A stretch of DNA of 64,000 nucleotides from assembly GCA_019638115.1 (NCBI GenBank), contig JAHBUK010000004.1:412794-476793 (forward strand). The letters run 5' to 3'. The first letter of the stretch is position 1; each line of letters opens with the position of its first letter. The translations under genes were made by a program, and so were the position numbers. Source of the DNA: Flavobacteriales bacterium. GTDB taxonomy: Bacteria > Bacteroidota > Bacteroidia > Flavobacteriales_F > PHOS-HE28. Of this stretch, positions 18,501 through 27,400 are shown piece by piece. Below the pieces are notes generated by a model that saw only the letters and a list, made by a program, of their open reading frames with translations, made no database searches and had not been told where the DNA came from.

Positions 18501-18642
18501 ACATGACCGAATCTGCACGCTGCTCGGCAGCGGAACGCGCATCGCGCTCTATCCGGCCAGTGAACAGTGAGAAGGAGAGCTGATAAACACACGCGAGCGC
18601 CAGAAGGATAGTGAAGATCCATAGCGCGCCTCTGTTCTGCAT
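15559..18642 (-). CDS. secDF: SecDF fusion protein-export membrane protein
   Basis: A single 1027-residue chain joining SecD and SecF, as usual in Bacteroidota. It uses the proton-motive force to drive late steps of Sec export. The N-terminal TM is at about 8-25. The P1 periplasmic region follows, with LGLDLKGGMAVTLEV. The SecD TM block has AVDANVLIYERIREE near residue 615, and the SecF half has INDTVVVFDRIREY near 930; these carry the conserved Asp/Arg residues. A low-complexity Asp/Ala/Thr-rich insert of about 60 residues (roughly 280-345) interrupts the P1 region and is not usual for the family. The gene has its own promoter-like box and terminator. Confidence 0.96.
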   Translation of the reverse strand: MQNRGALWIFTILLALACVYQLSFSLFTGRIERDARSAAEQRADSVMSASGAPARMDRDSLILGFENAYLRERAEDRVYPLLGYTYRECKEKEINLGLDLKGGMAVTLEVSIPELVENLSENSDDASFRTAMENARKRMISSDADFITLFEQEYNKIGERGPLSAVFYTPERDGMFDRDGSDADYIAALRKEADVALNNTEKILRTRIDKFGVAQPSIQKQPFSGRIMIELPGVKDKERVRRVLQSTANLEFWETFENAEIHQYLNDANERLASVLSPELAAKADAEETDEDADVPSVDADADADLVADDTTSTDTIAAADELDPNSAEARAKARKENPLFSVLTPSVYALDDGRFNLTPGPVIGYARLSDTAQVKVYLANPAVAGALPSDVKLSWAAKPRAIDTGVETIQVLDIYALRVPVGGKPLLDGSSIVNAAQDFDMKGAVEVTMQMNPEGAQIWKVMTGDNVGKSIAIVLDELVYSAPTVRGEIPGGRSSITLGTGDINKQIQEADDLANILKAGALPAPARIIEETIVGPTLGEENVKTGLYSFGIALLLVLVYMVIYYAGAGWVADLALVVNLFVLIGSLASLQAALTLPGIAGIVLTMGMAVDANVLIYERIREELRAGKMMKSAVDLGYKGAYSAIIDSNVTTLIVAVILYLFGSGPIKGFATTLGLGILTSLFTALFLSRMIITWRLEQGKSFSVWNNWSSKVFVNANYQFMAKRKTFYVISAVIIGAGIVSMFTNNFNWGVDFSGGRTYVVKFDDAVRVEDVRAALAPNFRAEDGTQNTVNVKSYGGARQVKITTNYMWEATGVEVDELVDGQLTKGLAELKNPYQLVESRKVSPTISDDIKVNAMTSLTLALAFIFLYIALRFRNWQYGLAGLLSLLHDALIMLGLYSILWKVMPFSMEIDDAFIAAILTVIGYSINDTVVVFDRIREYLADHKREPHEVVINKAINATLGRTMNTSLTTLMVLLIIFVFGGVAIKGFIFALLIGILVGTYSSVFVASSLVVDLLKNKYADRAA

Positions 18643-18669
18643 GACCGATAGGTTTTCTTAAAGAGGCGG

Positions 18670-18677
18670 CAAATATA
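18670..18677 (-). promoter_or_regulatory. Putative -7 box (TATATTTG) of secDF
   Basis: Exact match to TAnnTTTG, 27 bases upstream of the secDF ATG. No convincing -33 TTG at normal spacing was found. Confidence 0.5.
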
Positions 18678-18838
18678 GCGTTGTTGCCCCACCGCGAAAG
18701 GGGTGCCCCAATAGTGGTCCGGGAAGGAATACTCGGCGCCCCCCCGTGCTATCCACTTGGGCGTGCTCGCAACGCCGTGATACAGGTCACTTAATTCGGG
18801 AAAAGCTCACCGATATTTGTACTACATACACCGATCCC

Positions 18839-21115
18839 ATGCGGCTTACCGTACTCCTATCCCTTATGTCGGTTTTGGCAGGCACACCAAGCCTTGCCCA
18901 ACTGCAACTGCAGTTCGACCCCACCATTCCGGTAACCCGCAACGGGCAGTTGCTGGACCTTGCGTGGGCCGGGGGCTTGAACTTCGCCCAGGCCAGCAGC
19001 GTGGACCTGAACGGAGATGGCATCAAGGACCTGGTGCTCTTCGACCGGTCGGGCAACCAGCTCATCACCCTCATCAATGATGGAAGTCCAGGGAACGGTG
19101 CATACCGCGTTACCCGCGACATGGACTTGGTAGCCCCGTTCCAGAGTCTGCACGACTGGGTGCTGTTCCGGGATTACGATTGTGATGGGAAGGATGACAT
19201 CTTCACTTACTCGTCCGCCGGATTCGCTGTGTATCGCAACATCAGCACAGGAAGCAACCTGGCATTCCAACTGGTGAATGGGCAGGTACGCTCGGAATAC
19301 GTTGGGCAGTCAGGCGGGTCCGTTAACGCGAACCTGTACATCTCCTCCGTTGATCTGCCGGGCCTGGTTGACGTGGATGGCGACGGCGACCTCGACGTAT
19401 TGACCTTCAGCTTGTGGGGCACTTCGGTGGAATTCCACAAGAACCTGAGCATGGAACTTTATGGCACCTGCGACAGCCTGAAGTTCGAGTTGCGCAACAA
19501 GTGCTGGGGCTTCTTCACGGAAAGCTTCAGTGATAATTCAGTGACCCTCAATGCTGACTGCCAGTTCAACGTGCCCAACCCGGAGATCGGCGAGGGAACC
19601 GAACGTACCGACGGGGAAGAGGAGGAAGGCGGACCAAGGGCACATGCCGGGAGCGCCCTTACCCCTTTGGACCTGGATGGTGACGGAGTGCTGGAACTAC
19701 TGCTCGGCGACATCTCCTTCAACAACCTGGTGGGCCTGTACAACGGCGGCACGGTGGACCTGGCTTACATGGTGGACCAGGACACGCTATTCCCGAGCTA
19801 TGATCAATCCCTGGACCTGGCCGTGTTCCCTGCCGGTTTTTATGTGGATGTGGACAATGATGGAAAGCGGGACCTGCTGGTAAGCCCCAACGCCACCTCG
19901 TTGGCCCAGAACTTCCAGAGCATGTGGTACTATCGGAACGTGGGCACGGATGCAGCCCCTGTTTTCCAATACCAGCAACCGGACCTGTTCCAAAACCGCA
20001 TGTTGGAATTCGGCGAAGGTGCACTGCCCGTGCTTTTCGACCACAACGGCGATGGTCTGATGGACCTGCTGGTGGCCAACCACGGCTACTTTGAGACCGG
20101 CGGCGCTTACACCGGCAAGATCGCGCTGCTGCTGAACACGGGCACGGCCAGCGAACCTGCCTTCACCTTGGCCACGGACGACTACATGAGCCTAAGCAAC
20201 AGCGGGATCGGGCTGAGCATGTTCCCCGCCTTCGCGGACCTGGACGGAGATGGTGACCTGGATATGTACATCGGCGACCTCCAAGGGCGCATCCACTATT
20301 TCCAGAACATCGCCGCAGGACCCGTGGCCCAGTTCCAACTGGCTCAACCCAACATCAATGATGCTTCCGGGCAAATGATCGACGTAGGGCAGTTCGCCAC
20401 GCCCATTTTCACGGACCTTGACGGTGACGGCCTCACGGACATGATCGTGGGTGAGCGCAACGGCAACCTGAACTACTACCGGAACACCGGGTCCGCCCAA
20501 TCACCCGCCTGGACACTGGTATCCGAAGCCCTCGGCAACGTGAGCACCACCGAACATTGGAACATCACTGGCCACTCGGTGCCCTTCCTTTATGTGAACG
20601 AGGACGGGGCGCGTGAAATGCTCTTGGGATCCGAGTCGGGCTGGTTGTACCGCTACGGCAATATCGACGGGAACATCCTCGGTGCCTGGACCCGCCTGGA
20701 CAGCACATTCATGGATCGTCGCGACGGCATACGCACCGGGGTCTGCCTGCACGACTTCACCGGCGATGGCAAGCTGGACATGGTGATCGGCAACTACCGC
20801 GGCGGGCTCTCTTTCTGGCGGAGCGATACACCAAGTGGTGCAGGGATCGGCTCCATGGCTGCGCTCCCCACCTTCAGCATGTACCCCAACCCGGCCAGCG
20901 GCACGGTAACCTTGGATGCCGAGGGCAACGACTGGATCGGCAGCCGATGGGTGATCCGGAATGGCATGGGGCAGCTGGCACTGAGCCAAGCCACGGCAGG
21001 CAACCGCACCACCATCGATCTGGGCGCGTTGGCCGCTGGCGCATACTTGGTGCGCTTGGAAGGGGCCACCACCTCGGCCACCCAGCGCCTTATGGTGATC
21101 GAACCCGCACGCTGA
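18839..21115 (+). CDS. FG-GAP/VCBS repeat protein with T9SS type-A sorting domain
   Basis: A secreted protein of 758 residues. The start at 18839 gives a signal peptide, MRLTVLLSLMSVLAG, ending near SLAQ; the open frame upstream is not signal-like. The body holds about nine FG-GAP/VCBS-type repeats with calcium-binding D-x-D-x-D-G loops, for example DLDGDGVLELLLGD and DLDGDGDLDMYIGD, which build a beta-propeller. The last ~80 residues, with FSMYPNPASGTVTLDAEG, form a type-A sorting domain, so the protein should cross the outer membrane by T9SS and be attached to the surface. GATATTTG, one mismatch from the -7 consensus, lies 19 bases before the ATG. The ligand is unknown. Confidence 0.9.
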   Translation: MRLTVLLSLMSVLAGTPSLAQLQLQFDPTIPVTRNGQLLDLAWAGGLNFAQASSVDLNGDGIKDLVLFDRSGNQLITLINDGSPGNGAYRVTRDMDLVAPFQSLHDWVLFRDYDCDGKDDIFTYSSAGFAVYRNISTGSNLAFQLVNGQVRSEYVGQSGGSVNANLYISSVDLPGLVDVDGDGDLDVLTFSLWGTSVEFHKNLSMELYGTCDSLKFELRNKCWGFFTESFSDNSVTLNADCQFNVPNPEIGEGTERTDGEEEEGGPRAHAGSALTPLDLDGDGVLELLLGDISFNNLVGLYNGGTVDLAYMVDQDTLFPSYDQSLDLAVFPAGFYVDVDNDGKRDLLVSPNATSLAQNFQSMWYYRNVGTDAAPVFQYQQPDLFQNRMLEFGEGALPVLFDHNGDGLMDLLVANHGYFETGGAYTGKIALLLNTGTASEPAFTLATDDYMSLSNSGIGLSMFPAFADLDGDGDLDMYIGDLQGRIHYFQNIAAGPVAQFQLAQPNINDASGQMIDVGQFATPIFTDLDGDGLTDMIVGERNGNLNYYRNTGSAQSPAWTLVSEALGNVSTTEHWNITGHSVPFLYVNEDGAREMLLGSESGWLYRYGNIDGNILGAWTRLDSTFMDRRDGIRTGVCLHDFTGDGKLDMVIGNYRGGLSFWRSDTPSGAGIGSMAALPTFSMYPNPASGTVTLDAEGNDWIGSRWVIRNGMGQLALSQATAGNRTTIDLGALAAGAYLVRLEGATTSATQRLMVIEPAR

Positions 21116-21132
21116 GAACCGGCGATCAGGTA

Positions 21133-21174
21133 CAAGAACAGGAAAGGCGCCCATGGGCGCCTTTCCTGTTCTTG
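21133..21174. terminator. Bidirectional terminator between the FG-GAP gene and mdh
   Basis: A perfect 42-base palindrome centred on CATG, with arms CAAGAACAGGAAAGGCGCC and its reverse complement. It lies between two convergent genes and can serve both. T runs are short (TTCTT), so it relies on a very stable stem. Confidence 0.75.
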
Positions 21175-21190
21175 GGGGGATGGTTCCCGC

Positions 21191-22132
21191 TTACGCGGTC
21201 ACACTGTTCATCTTGTCCAGCACATCCATCACCTCTTTCACCGCCACCGCGCTGCCTTTGCAGAGTTCCATCTCGTCGGCGTTCAGATCGAGTTCGATGA
21301 TGCGCTCCACGCCATTGCGTCCAAGCACCACCGGCGCACCCATGTAGATGTCCTTCAGGCCGTACTCACCCTGCAGCCAAACGCAGCAAGGGAAGATGCG
21401 CTTCTGATCGCGCACAATGGCTTCCACCATTTGGGCCGCGGCCGTACCGGGGGCATACCAGGCGCTGGTTCCCAAAAGGTTCACGATCTCGCCACCGCCT
21501 TTCTTGGTGCGCTCCACAATGGCATCGAGCTGTTCTTTGCCGATCAGTTCGGTAACCGGGATGCCGCCCACGGTGGTGTATCGAGGAAGGGGCACCATGG
21601 TGTCGCCATGTCCACCCATGAGCACGGCTTGGATGTCCTTGGGGCTGATGTTGAGCGCTTCGGCCAAGAAGGCACGGTAGCGGGCCGTATCGAGGATACC
21701 AGCCATTCCGATCACGCGAGAGCTGGGGAAGCCGCTGTTCAGGTAGGCACAGTAGGTCATCACATCCAGCGGGTTGCTTACCACGATGATGATAGCGTTG
21801 GGAGAGTGCTTTACCACGTTCTCCGTAACGCTCTTCACAATGGCGGCATTGGTGGCGATGAGATCATCGCGGCTCATGCCAGGCTTGCGGGGAAGACCGC
21901 TGGTGATCACCACCACATCGCTGTTGGCGGTCTTCGAGTAGTCGTTGGTGGAGCCCACCGTACGGCTGTCGAAGAGGTTGATCGGCGAGGTCTGCCAGAT
22001 GTCGAGCGCTTTGCCTTCCGCAAAGCCTTCCTTGATGTCGAGGAGCACCACTTCATTAGCGAGCTCCCAGCGGGCAACGGCATCAGCGCAGGTGGCGCCA
22101 ACATTGCCTGCCCCTACCACGGTAACTTTCAT
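21191..22132 (-). CDS. mdh: Malate dehydrogenase
   Basis: Interconverts malate and oxaloacetate with NAD in the TCA cycle. The start at 22132 gives [16 protein letters not shown], the standard NAD-binding Rossmann start; the open frame begins earlier but the extra residues are not family-like. The protein is 313 residues, the usual length. [13 protein letters not shown] provides the mobile loop with the Arg that marks malate rather than lactate specificity, and [10 protein letters not shown] holds the catalytic His. A purine-rich AAGAAGG precedes the ATG. The gene is convergent with the FG-GAP gene. Confidence 0.96.
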   Translation of the reverse strand: MKVTVVGAGNVGATCADAVARWELANEVVLLDIKEGFAEGKALDIWQTSPINLFDSRTVGSTNDYSKTANSDVVVITSGLPRKPGMSRDDLIATNAAIVKSVTENVVKHSPNAIIIVVSNPLDVMTYCAYLNSGFPSSRVIGMAGILDTARYRAFLAEALNISPKDIQAVLMGGHGDTMVPLPRYTTVGGIPVTELIGKEQLDAIVERTKKGGGEIVNLLGTSAWYAPGTAAAQMVEAIVRDQKRIFPCCVWLQGEYGLKDIYMGAPVVLGRNGVERIIELDLNADEMELCKGSAVAVKEVMDVLDKMNSVTA

Positions 22133-22186
22133 GCCTTCTTGTTGGATGAGGGGGTTAGTACGGAACGGACTACTGTAATCAGGGGG

Positions 22187-22194
22187 CGAAAGTA
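22187..22194 (-). promoter_or_regulatory. Putative -7 box (TACTTTCG) of mdh
   Basis: Fits TAnnTT(T/C)G and stands 54 bases before the mdh start at 22132, leaving a leader with room for the AAGAAGG ribosome-binding-like sequence. Confidence 0.4.
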
Positions 22195-22401
22195 GTCGAT
22201 CCCTGTAGTGGGGGCGATGCGCTCGGTGCTCCTCGCTTGGCAACAGACCTCATTTTTTTGAACATTGCAGGCATCCTTTTGAACCACGCGCCGTCTATGC
22301 CAATAAACCTGGCTACCTTGAGCGCTCCCATGCCCCATGTCATGTCCAGAACAACGTTCAGCGAAGCAGGCACCCCACGCCTGACCGTAACTTGGAACGG
22401 C

Positions 22402-22986
22402 ATGGAAGCGAACGAATCGCAGTACGGCGAGCTGATCGATGGGTGCCTGAAGGGTGAGCGCCGTCCGCAGCAACGGGTCTACGAGCTGTTCTACGGCAAA
22501 ATGATGTCGGTCTGCCTGCGCTACACCAAGAACACGGACCAAGCGAAGGACATTCTGCAGGACGGGTTCATCAAGGTCTTCGGCAGTATCGCGAAGTTCA
22601 ATCGGGCGGGCTCCTTTGAAGGTTGGATCCGGCGCATCATGGTGAACACCGCCATCGACCACTTCCGCCGTACCAAGAACTCCTACCTGCTCTTAGGCGA
22701 GGACCGCAGTATTGAGGATTTCGGCGACCAGGATGAGGAAGACGTGTTGGCGGAAGAAGGGCCCGATGAGGAATTCGAGGTAAAGCCTGCGGACGTGATC
22801 AATGCCATGCAGAAGCTTTCGCCGGCCTATCGGACCGTCTTCAACCTGTATGTGTTCGAGGAACTGACCCACAAGGAGATAGCGGACATGCTGGGCATCA
22901 ATGTGGGCACATCCAAGAGCAACCTAGCCAAAGCGAAAATGAACCTGAAGAAGTTGCTGAGCGATCAGCAACGGATACACAACTAA
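22402..22986 (+). CDS. ECF-type RNA polymerase sigma factor
   Basis: A sigma-70 family regulator of 194 residues with only regions 2 and 4. Region 2 spans YELFYGKMMSVCLRYTKN through FEGWIRRIMVNTAIDHFRR, giving core binding and -10 recognition. Region 4 is SPAYRTVFNLYVFEELTHKE followed by the helix-turn-helix IADMLGINVGTSKSNLAKAK. An acidic linker (EDQDEEDVLAEEGPDEEFE-like) joins them. The open frame extends upstream to 22237, and starts at 22342 or 22402 are both possible; homologous-looking sequence starts at NESQYGELIDGCL, so 22402 is chosen. The next gene, a membrane-anchored PKD protein, follows within 13 bases and is its likely partner. Confidence 0.92.
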   Translation: MEANESQYGELIDGCLKGERRPQQRVYELFYGKMMSVCLRYTKNTDQAKDILQDGFIKVFGSIAKFNRAGSFEGWIRRIMVNTAIDHFRRTKNSYLLLGEDRSIEDFGDQDEEDVLAEEGPDEEFEVKPADVINAMQKLSPAYRTVFNLYVFEELTHKEIADMLGINVGTSKSNLAKAKMNLKKLLSDQQRIHN

Positions 22987-22999
22987 GAGGATGAACAGC

Positions 23000-24262
23000 A
23001 TGAAAGGCTTTGATGCGTTCGAGCGTTCGCTGAAGGAGAGTTTGGGGTCTTACGAGGTTCCGTACAACTCTGCCGATTGGACGCAGATGGAGCAGCGGCT
23101 TGCCGTTGGCGGTGCGGCCGGACTGGGCAGTTCAGCGGGGCTGTACACCTTGCTGGCCAGCGGCACCGTGGCAGTAGTGACCACGGTAATGATGATGATG
23201 CAGGGCACCGGCGATGCGCGGGGGAAGGCTGAAGCCCCCCTGAACAGTGCGCCGGATGTTGTTGTGGAGGAGATGTTGCAAGCCGCGCAACCGGAGGCAA
23301 TTGCCCGGAACGAGGTGAGCACGCAGGCGCACGATGCCGAAACGCGCAGCAGCGGTTCCGCTGTGCCGCCCGCCACTCCTACACATTCCACGGCAGCGCA
23401 GCCTACGCCAAGCGGCACCGCGCCCAGTGCCATGCCGCCCGTTACGAGCGCCACGGAGCGGGCTGCCGAGCCTGCAAGCAAGGAGATCCAGATAAAGCCG
23501 AGCATAACAAAGGGCTGCCCCGGTACGGAGGTGGTTTTCACCCTTGCCAACATGCCGGAACAGGGCATACACCTGTGGAACTTCGGCGATGGCAGTTTCT
23601 CCAACAAACCGACCCCTTCACACATCTTCACCAAGGCAGGTACCTACGAGGTGATGTTGTCCCACTCTTCCGTGGGTGGCGGCAGCTTCAACAACAAGCC
23701 GGTCTCCGATCTGATCATCATCCACGAATCACCGGAAGCCAAGTTCACGCCCTTGAAGCGGGAGTTCGACAATGCCATCCCATCTTGGCATTTTGAGAAC
23801 AGAAGCATTGGCGGTCAGAGCTACCTGTGGGATTTCGGCGACGGGACCACTTCCACCACCCCTTACCCGGACCATGTGTTCAAGAAGAAGGGCAACTACA
23901 CGGTGAGCCTGGTGGTAACCAATGCGAACGGATGTGTGGACCGCACCGAACGGACCGTTCGGGTGGACTCCGATTACGACCTACTGGCCACCAAGATGTT
24001 CTCTCCGGACGGTGATGGTTTCGAGGACACCTTCATTCCGGAAGCGCTGCGCACCCTTGGGGTGAAGTTCCATTTCTCGGTGTTCGACGCGCGCTCCGGA
24101 CAGTTGATCTACGAGACGCACGATGCCAAGCGGCCTTGGAACGGTCGCATCCAGAACAAAGGGGAGTTCTGCCAGCCCGGTGAGTACCTGTGGATGGTGG
24201 AAATGAAGGACGGTGAGAAACTGGGCGGCACCTACAATGGCTCCGTCAACCTCGTCCGCTGA
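23000..24262 (+). CDS. Single-pass PKD protein with type-B sorting-like C-terminus, putative anti-sigma partner
   Basis: A 420-residue membrane protein just after the sigma gene. An ATG also occurs at 22991, but AGAGG is nine bases before 23000, so that start fits better. Order: a ~38-residue N-terminal part with ERSLKESLGSYEVPY, one hydrophobic segment (about 39-67, with VAVVTTVMMMM), a Pro/Thr/Ala-rich linker, two PKD domains (LWNFGDGSFSN near 190 and LWDFGDGTTST near 280), then a C-terminal domain matching the T9SS type-B signal: MFSPDGDGFEDTF to YNGSVNLVR. A cytoplasmic N-terminus touching the sigma factor and a periplasmic sensor part is inferred from gene order. The role of a sorting domain on an anchored protein is unknown. 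Confidence 0.75.
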   Translation: MKGFDAFERSLKESLGSYEVPYNSADWTQMEQRLAVGGAAGLGSSAGLYTLLASGTVAVVTTVMMMMQGTGDARGKAEAPLNSAPDVVVEEMLQAAQPEAIARNEVSTQAHDAETRSSGSAVPPATPTHSTAAQPTPSGTAPSAMPPVTSATERAAEPASKEIQIKPSITKGCPGTEVVFTLANMPEQGIHLWNFGDGSFSNKPTPSHIFTKAGTYEVMLSHSSVGGGSFNNKPVSDLIIIHESPEAKFTPLKREFDNAIPSWHFENRSIGGQSYLWDFGDGTTSTTPYPDHVFKKKGNYTVSLVVTNANGCVDRTERTVRVDSDYDLLATKMFSPDGDGFEDTFIPEALRTLGVKFHFSVFDARSGQLIYETHDAKRPWNGRIQNKGEFCQPGEYLWMVEMKDGEKLGGTYNGSVNLVR

Positions 24263-24292
24263 GCGATCGATCCCAACCGTCGTAACGATCTT

Positions 24293-24326
24293 AGGATGAC
24301 CCGGCAAGCCGGGTCATCCTATTTTT
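24293..24326 (+). terminator. Terminator after the sigma/PKD operon
   Basis: AGGATGACCCGGC pairs with GCCGGGTCATCCT (24293-24320), followed by ATTTTT. A strong rho-independent terminator 30 bases after the PKD gene. Confidence 0.9.
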
Positions 24327-24446
24327 GGGCGCTGGGCAACTTTTTCCGGCGGGCAAGCATCACCTCCCTGTCGAGCGCATCACTGGTCCAGGCACCAAAA
24401 GCGTTCGGCTTGGTCAGTTGAGCTTTCCGTTGTTCCCACCACCCAC

Positions 24447-27400
24447 ATGGACAACAATCCCACCCAAACCGTACGCATGCGTTCCATTTCGGTAACGGCA
24501 CTGACAGCCTTGTTCACCTTGGCGCTCAGTTTCGCAAACGCGCAACAATTCAACATCGCGACCAACCCCACCATTACTACCTGCGCCGGGGTGCTGGAGG
24601 ATTCCGGAGGCCCCAACGGGCAGTATGGCAACAACGAGAATTTCACCACGGTCATTTGTCCTGATACACCGGGTGATGTGATCTCCTTGTTCTGGGTGGT
24701 GTTCAACTTGAGCAACACGGGGCCGAACCCGTTGGACCGGATACGGATATGGGATGGCAACAGCACGGCAGCCACCTTTGTGGGTGAATACACGCAGACC
24801 TCCCTGCAAGGCTTGACCACCCAAGCATCGCCGCTCAACCCCAGCGGGTGCCTCACGGTCCAATTCATTTCCAACGGTGCTGGCACAGGTGACTTTGCAG
24901 CCTCCATCGCTTGCGAGACCCCATGTGATCGCCCAACAGCTGCTGGCACCATGTCCGAGTCCGTACCTGCATTGATCTGTGTTGGCGAGGTGCTGGACTT
25001 CGATGCTTCCGGGTCCTTCCCTGCGCCCGGTTTCACTATTGACCTGTACACGTGGGACTTTGCCGACGGAAGCACCTCCAACAACCCGATAACAAGCCAT
25101 AGCTGGTCCGAGCCCGGGGAATACGTGGTGCAGTTGTACGTGGTGGACAACAACGGATGCGGGAACTCCAACCTGTTGGACCTGCAGGTGCTTGTATCAA
25201 CCACACCATCGTTCCTGGGGACCATGGAGAGCCTGGAGACCTGCCTTGGTGCAGTGATCGACCTGAATGCAGTGGTGAGCCCTACTACCTGGACCGGAGT
25301 GCCGGAGAACAACTTCGGCCCACCCATCTACCTGCCCGACAACCTGGGTATCCCCTTCAACACGGAGATCCAATTCACCCAGTTCGCCCCCGGCCAAACA
25401 CTCACCGATATCAGTGATCTGTTCTCGGTTTGTGTGGACATGGAACACTCCTTCATGGGTGACCTGGTGGTCTCCATGTCCTGCCCCAACGGGCAAAGTG
25501 TGACCTTCCACCAACAAGGCGGTGGCGGTACCGACTTGGGCATCTCCGGCCCCGGTGCCACCTTGGGCACCTGCTGGACCTACTGCTGGACACCAGGCGC
25601 CACCAACGGCACATGGGCCGCCAACTCCGGCGGAGCATCGTTGCCCGCGGGCACCTACCAGAGCCTCCAGCCCATGTCCCAACTGGTGGGTTGCCCACTG
25701 AATGGTACTTGGACTTTCACGGTGATCGACCTATGGGCTGCGGATGATGGCTGGATCTGCGGCTGGGAGATCAACGTGAACCCGAGCATCATCCCCGACG
25801 TCACGGAATTCACGCCAGTTCTTGGAACCGCGACCGCAGATTCCGCCTTCTGGAGCGGCCCTTTCCTGGTGAGCGACCCCGGCAACCCCTTGTCCGCAAC
25901 TGCCACCCCCACCGGCCCCGGCACCTTCAACTATCAGTTCAGCGTAACGGACAATTTCGGTTGCACCTACGACACCACCGTGTCTGTAACGATCGCTCCG
26001 ATAATGGAGATCGACGCCGGACCGGACATCGTGCTTTGCAACGACCCCTTGCCCATGGCCGGTGCCATCACCGCCAACGGTCCGCCGTCCAACTGTGTCT
26101 GGGTGCTCCAGCTGAACGAGTCGTTCGGCGATTCCTGGAATGGTGGTGCGAACCTGCAAGTGATCATCAATGGTGTTTCAACATCGTATGCGATCACGGC
26201 CAATGGCGTGAACGTGCAAACGCATAACATACCGATCACCACAGGTGCTACCATAGTGCTCCAATACACGGCTGGTTCCACCTGGAACAACGAGAACTCC
26301 TTCACCCTCTTCAACGACCAAGGCCAGGTGGTCTATGCCTCCGGCAATGGCCCCCCCACAGGCGTCTCCTGGTCGGGCACAGGTTCGTGCAACGGTGGGG
26401 CTGTTCCGGCCGTGTTCCAATGGACCCCCACCACCGGTCTGACCGACCCCTCCTCCCCGACCAGCAACGTGTATGTGACACAGCCCACTTGGTTCTACCT
26501 GAGCGTGTGGCCCGATGGATCCCCTGAGTGCGCAGTAACGGACAGTGTGTTGGTAAGCCCGGATCCAAGTATTGATGCCGGTGCTAACAATGCGATCATC
26601 GTGTGTGCCAATGAGCCCATTTTCGCCATGGCCGATTCGCTGGCAGGAACACCGGACCCAGGCGGTGTTTGGACGAACAATGCCGGAGCAACGGTGCCAG
26701 GCACTTTCAACCCCGATGTGACCGCTCCCGGCACCTACACCTACACAGTTACGAGCGCGGCCAACTGTGTTGCAACATCGCAACTCACCGTTACCGTGAT
26801 ACCGGCTGACGACCCCACCTGTTGCGGTGTTATCGTAATGACACCACCCGCCCCTTCCTGCAACCTGACCAATACGCTCACCGTGAGCCCCGGCAACACC
26901 GGCGTGGGCAATTGGGTAGGACCCACCGGTGCGATCATTGCCAACCCGTTCGCCAACCAGACCACGGCCACAATGCCCGCCGGATCCGGTGGAACGCATT
27001 GGTTCTACTGGGTGGAGAATGATGGTGCGTTCTGCAACCTGATAGACAGTATGGAAGTGACCTTCACCGACGCGATCGTGATCAGCTACGACAACACCAA
27101 CGCCATCTGCTTCACCTATTGCGATGGCACCGCCTCGGCCACCATTACCGGGGGCAATGCGGCCAACGGCTTTGGTTATGCTTGGTCCACGGGTGCTGCC
27201 GGCATCAATTTGGACGCCATTTCCAACCTCTGCGCGGGGAGCTACGACCTGCTCGTGGTGGACGACAACGGCTGCACCGCCACCTCCGGCTTTACCATTA
27301 CACAGCCGGTATTGCTAGAGATCGATGCGCTGAGCACCTTGCCGGTGACCTGTTCGGGTGATTGCGACGGCACCATCACCATTACCGATGCGGAAGCCTT

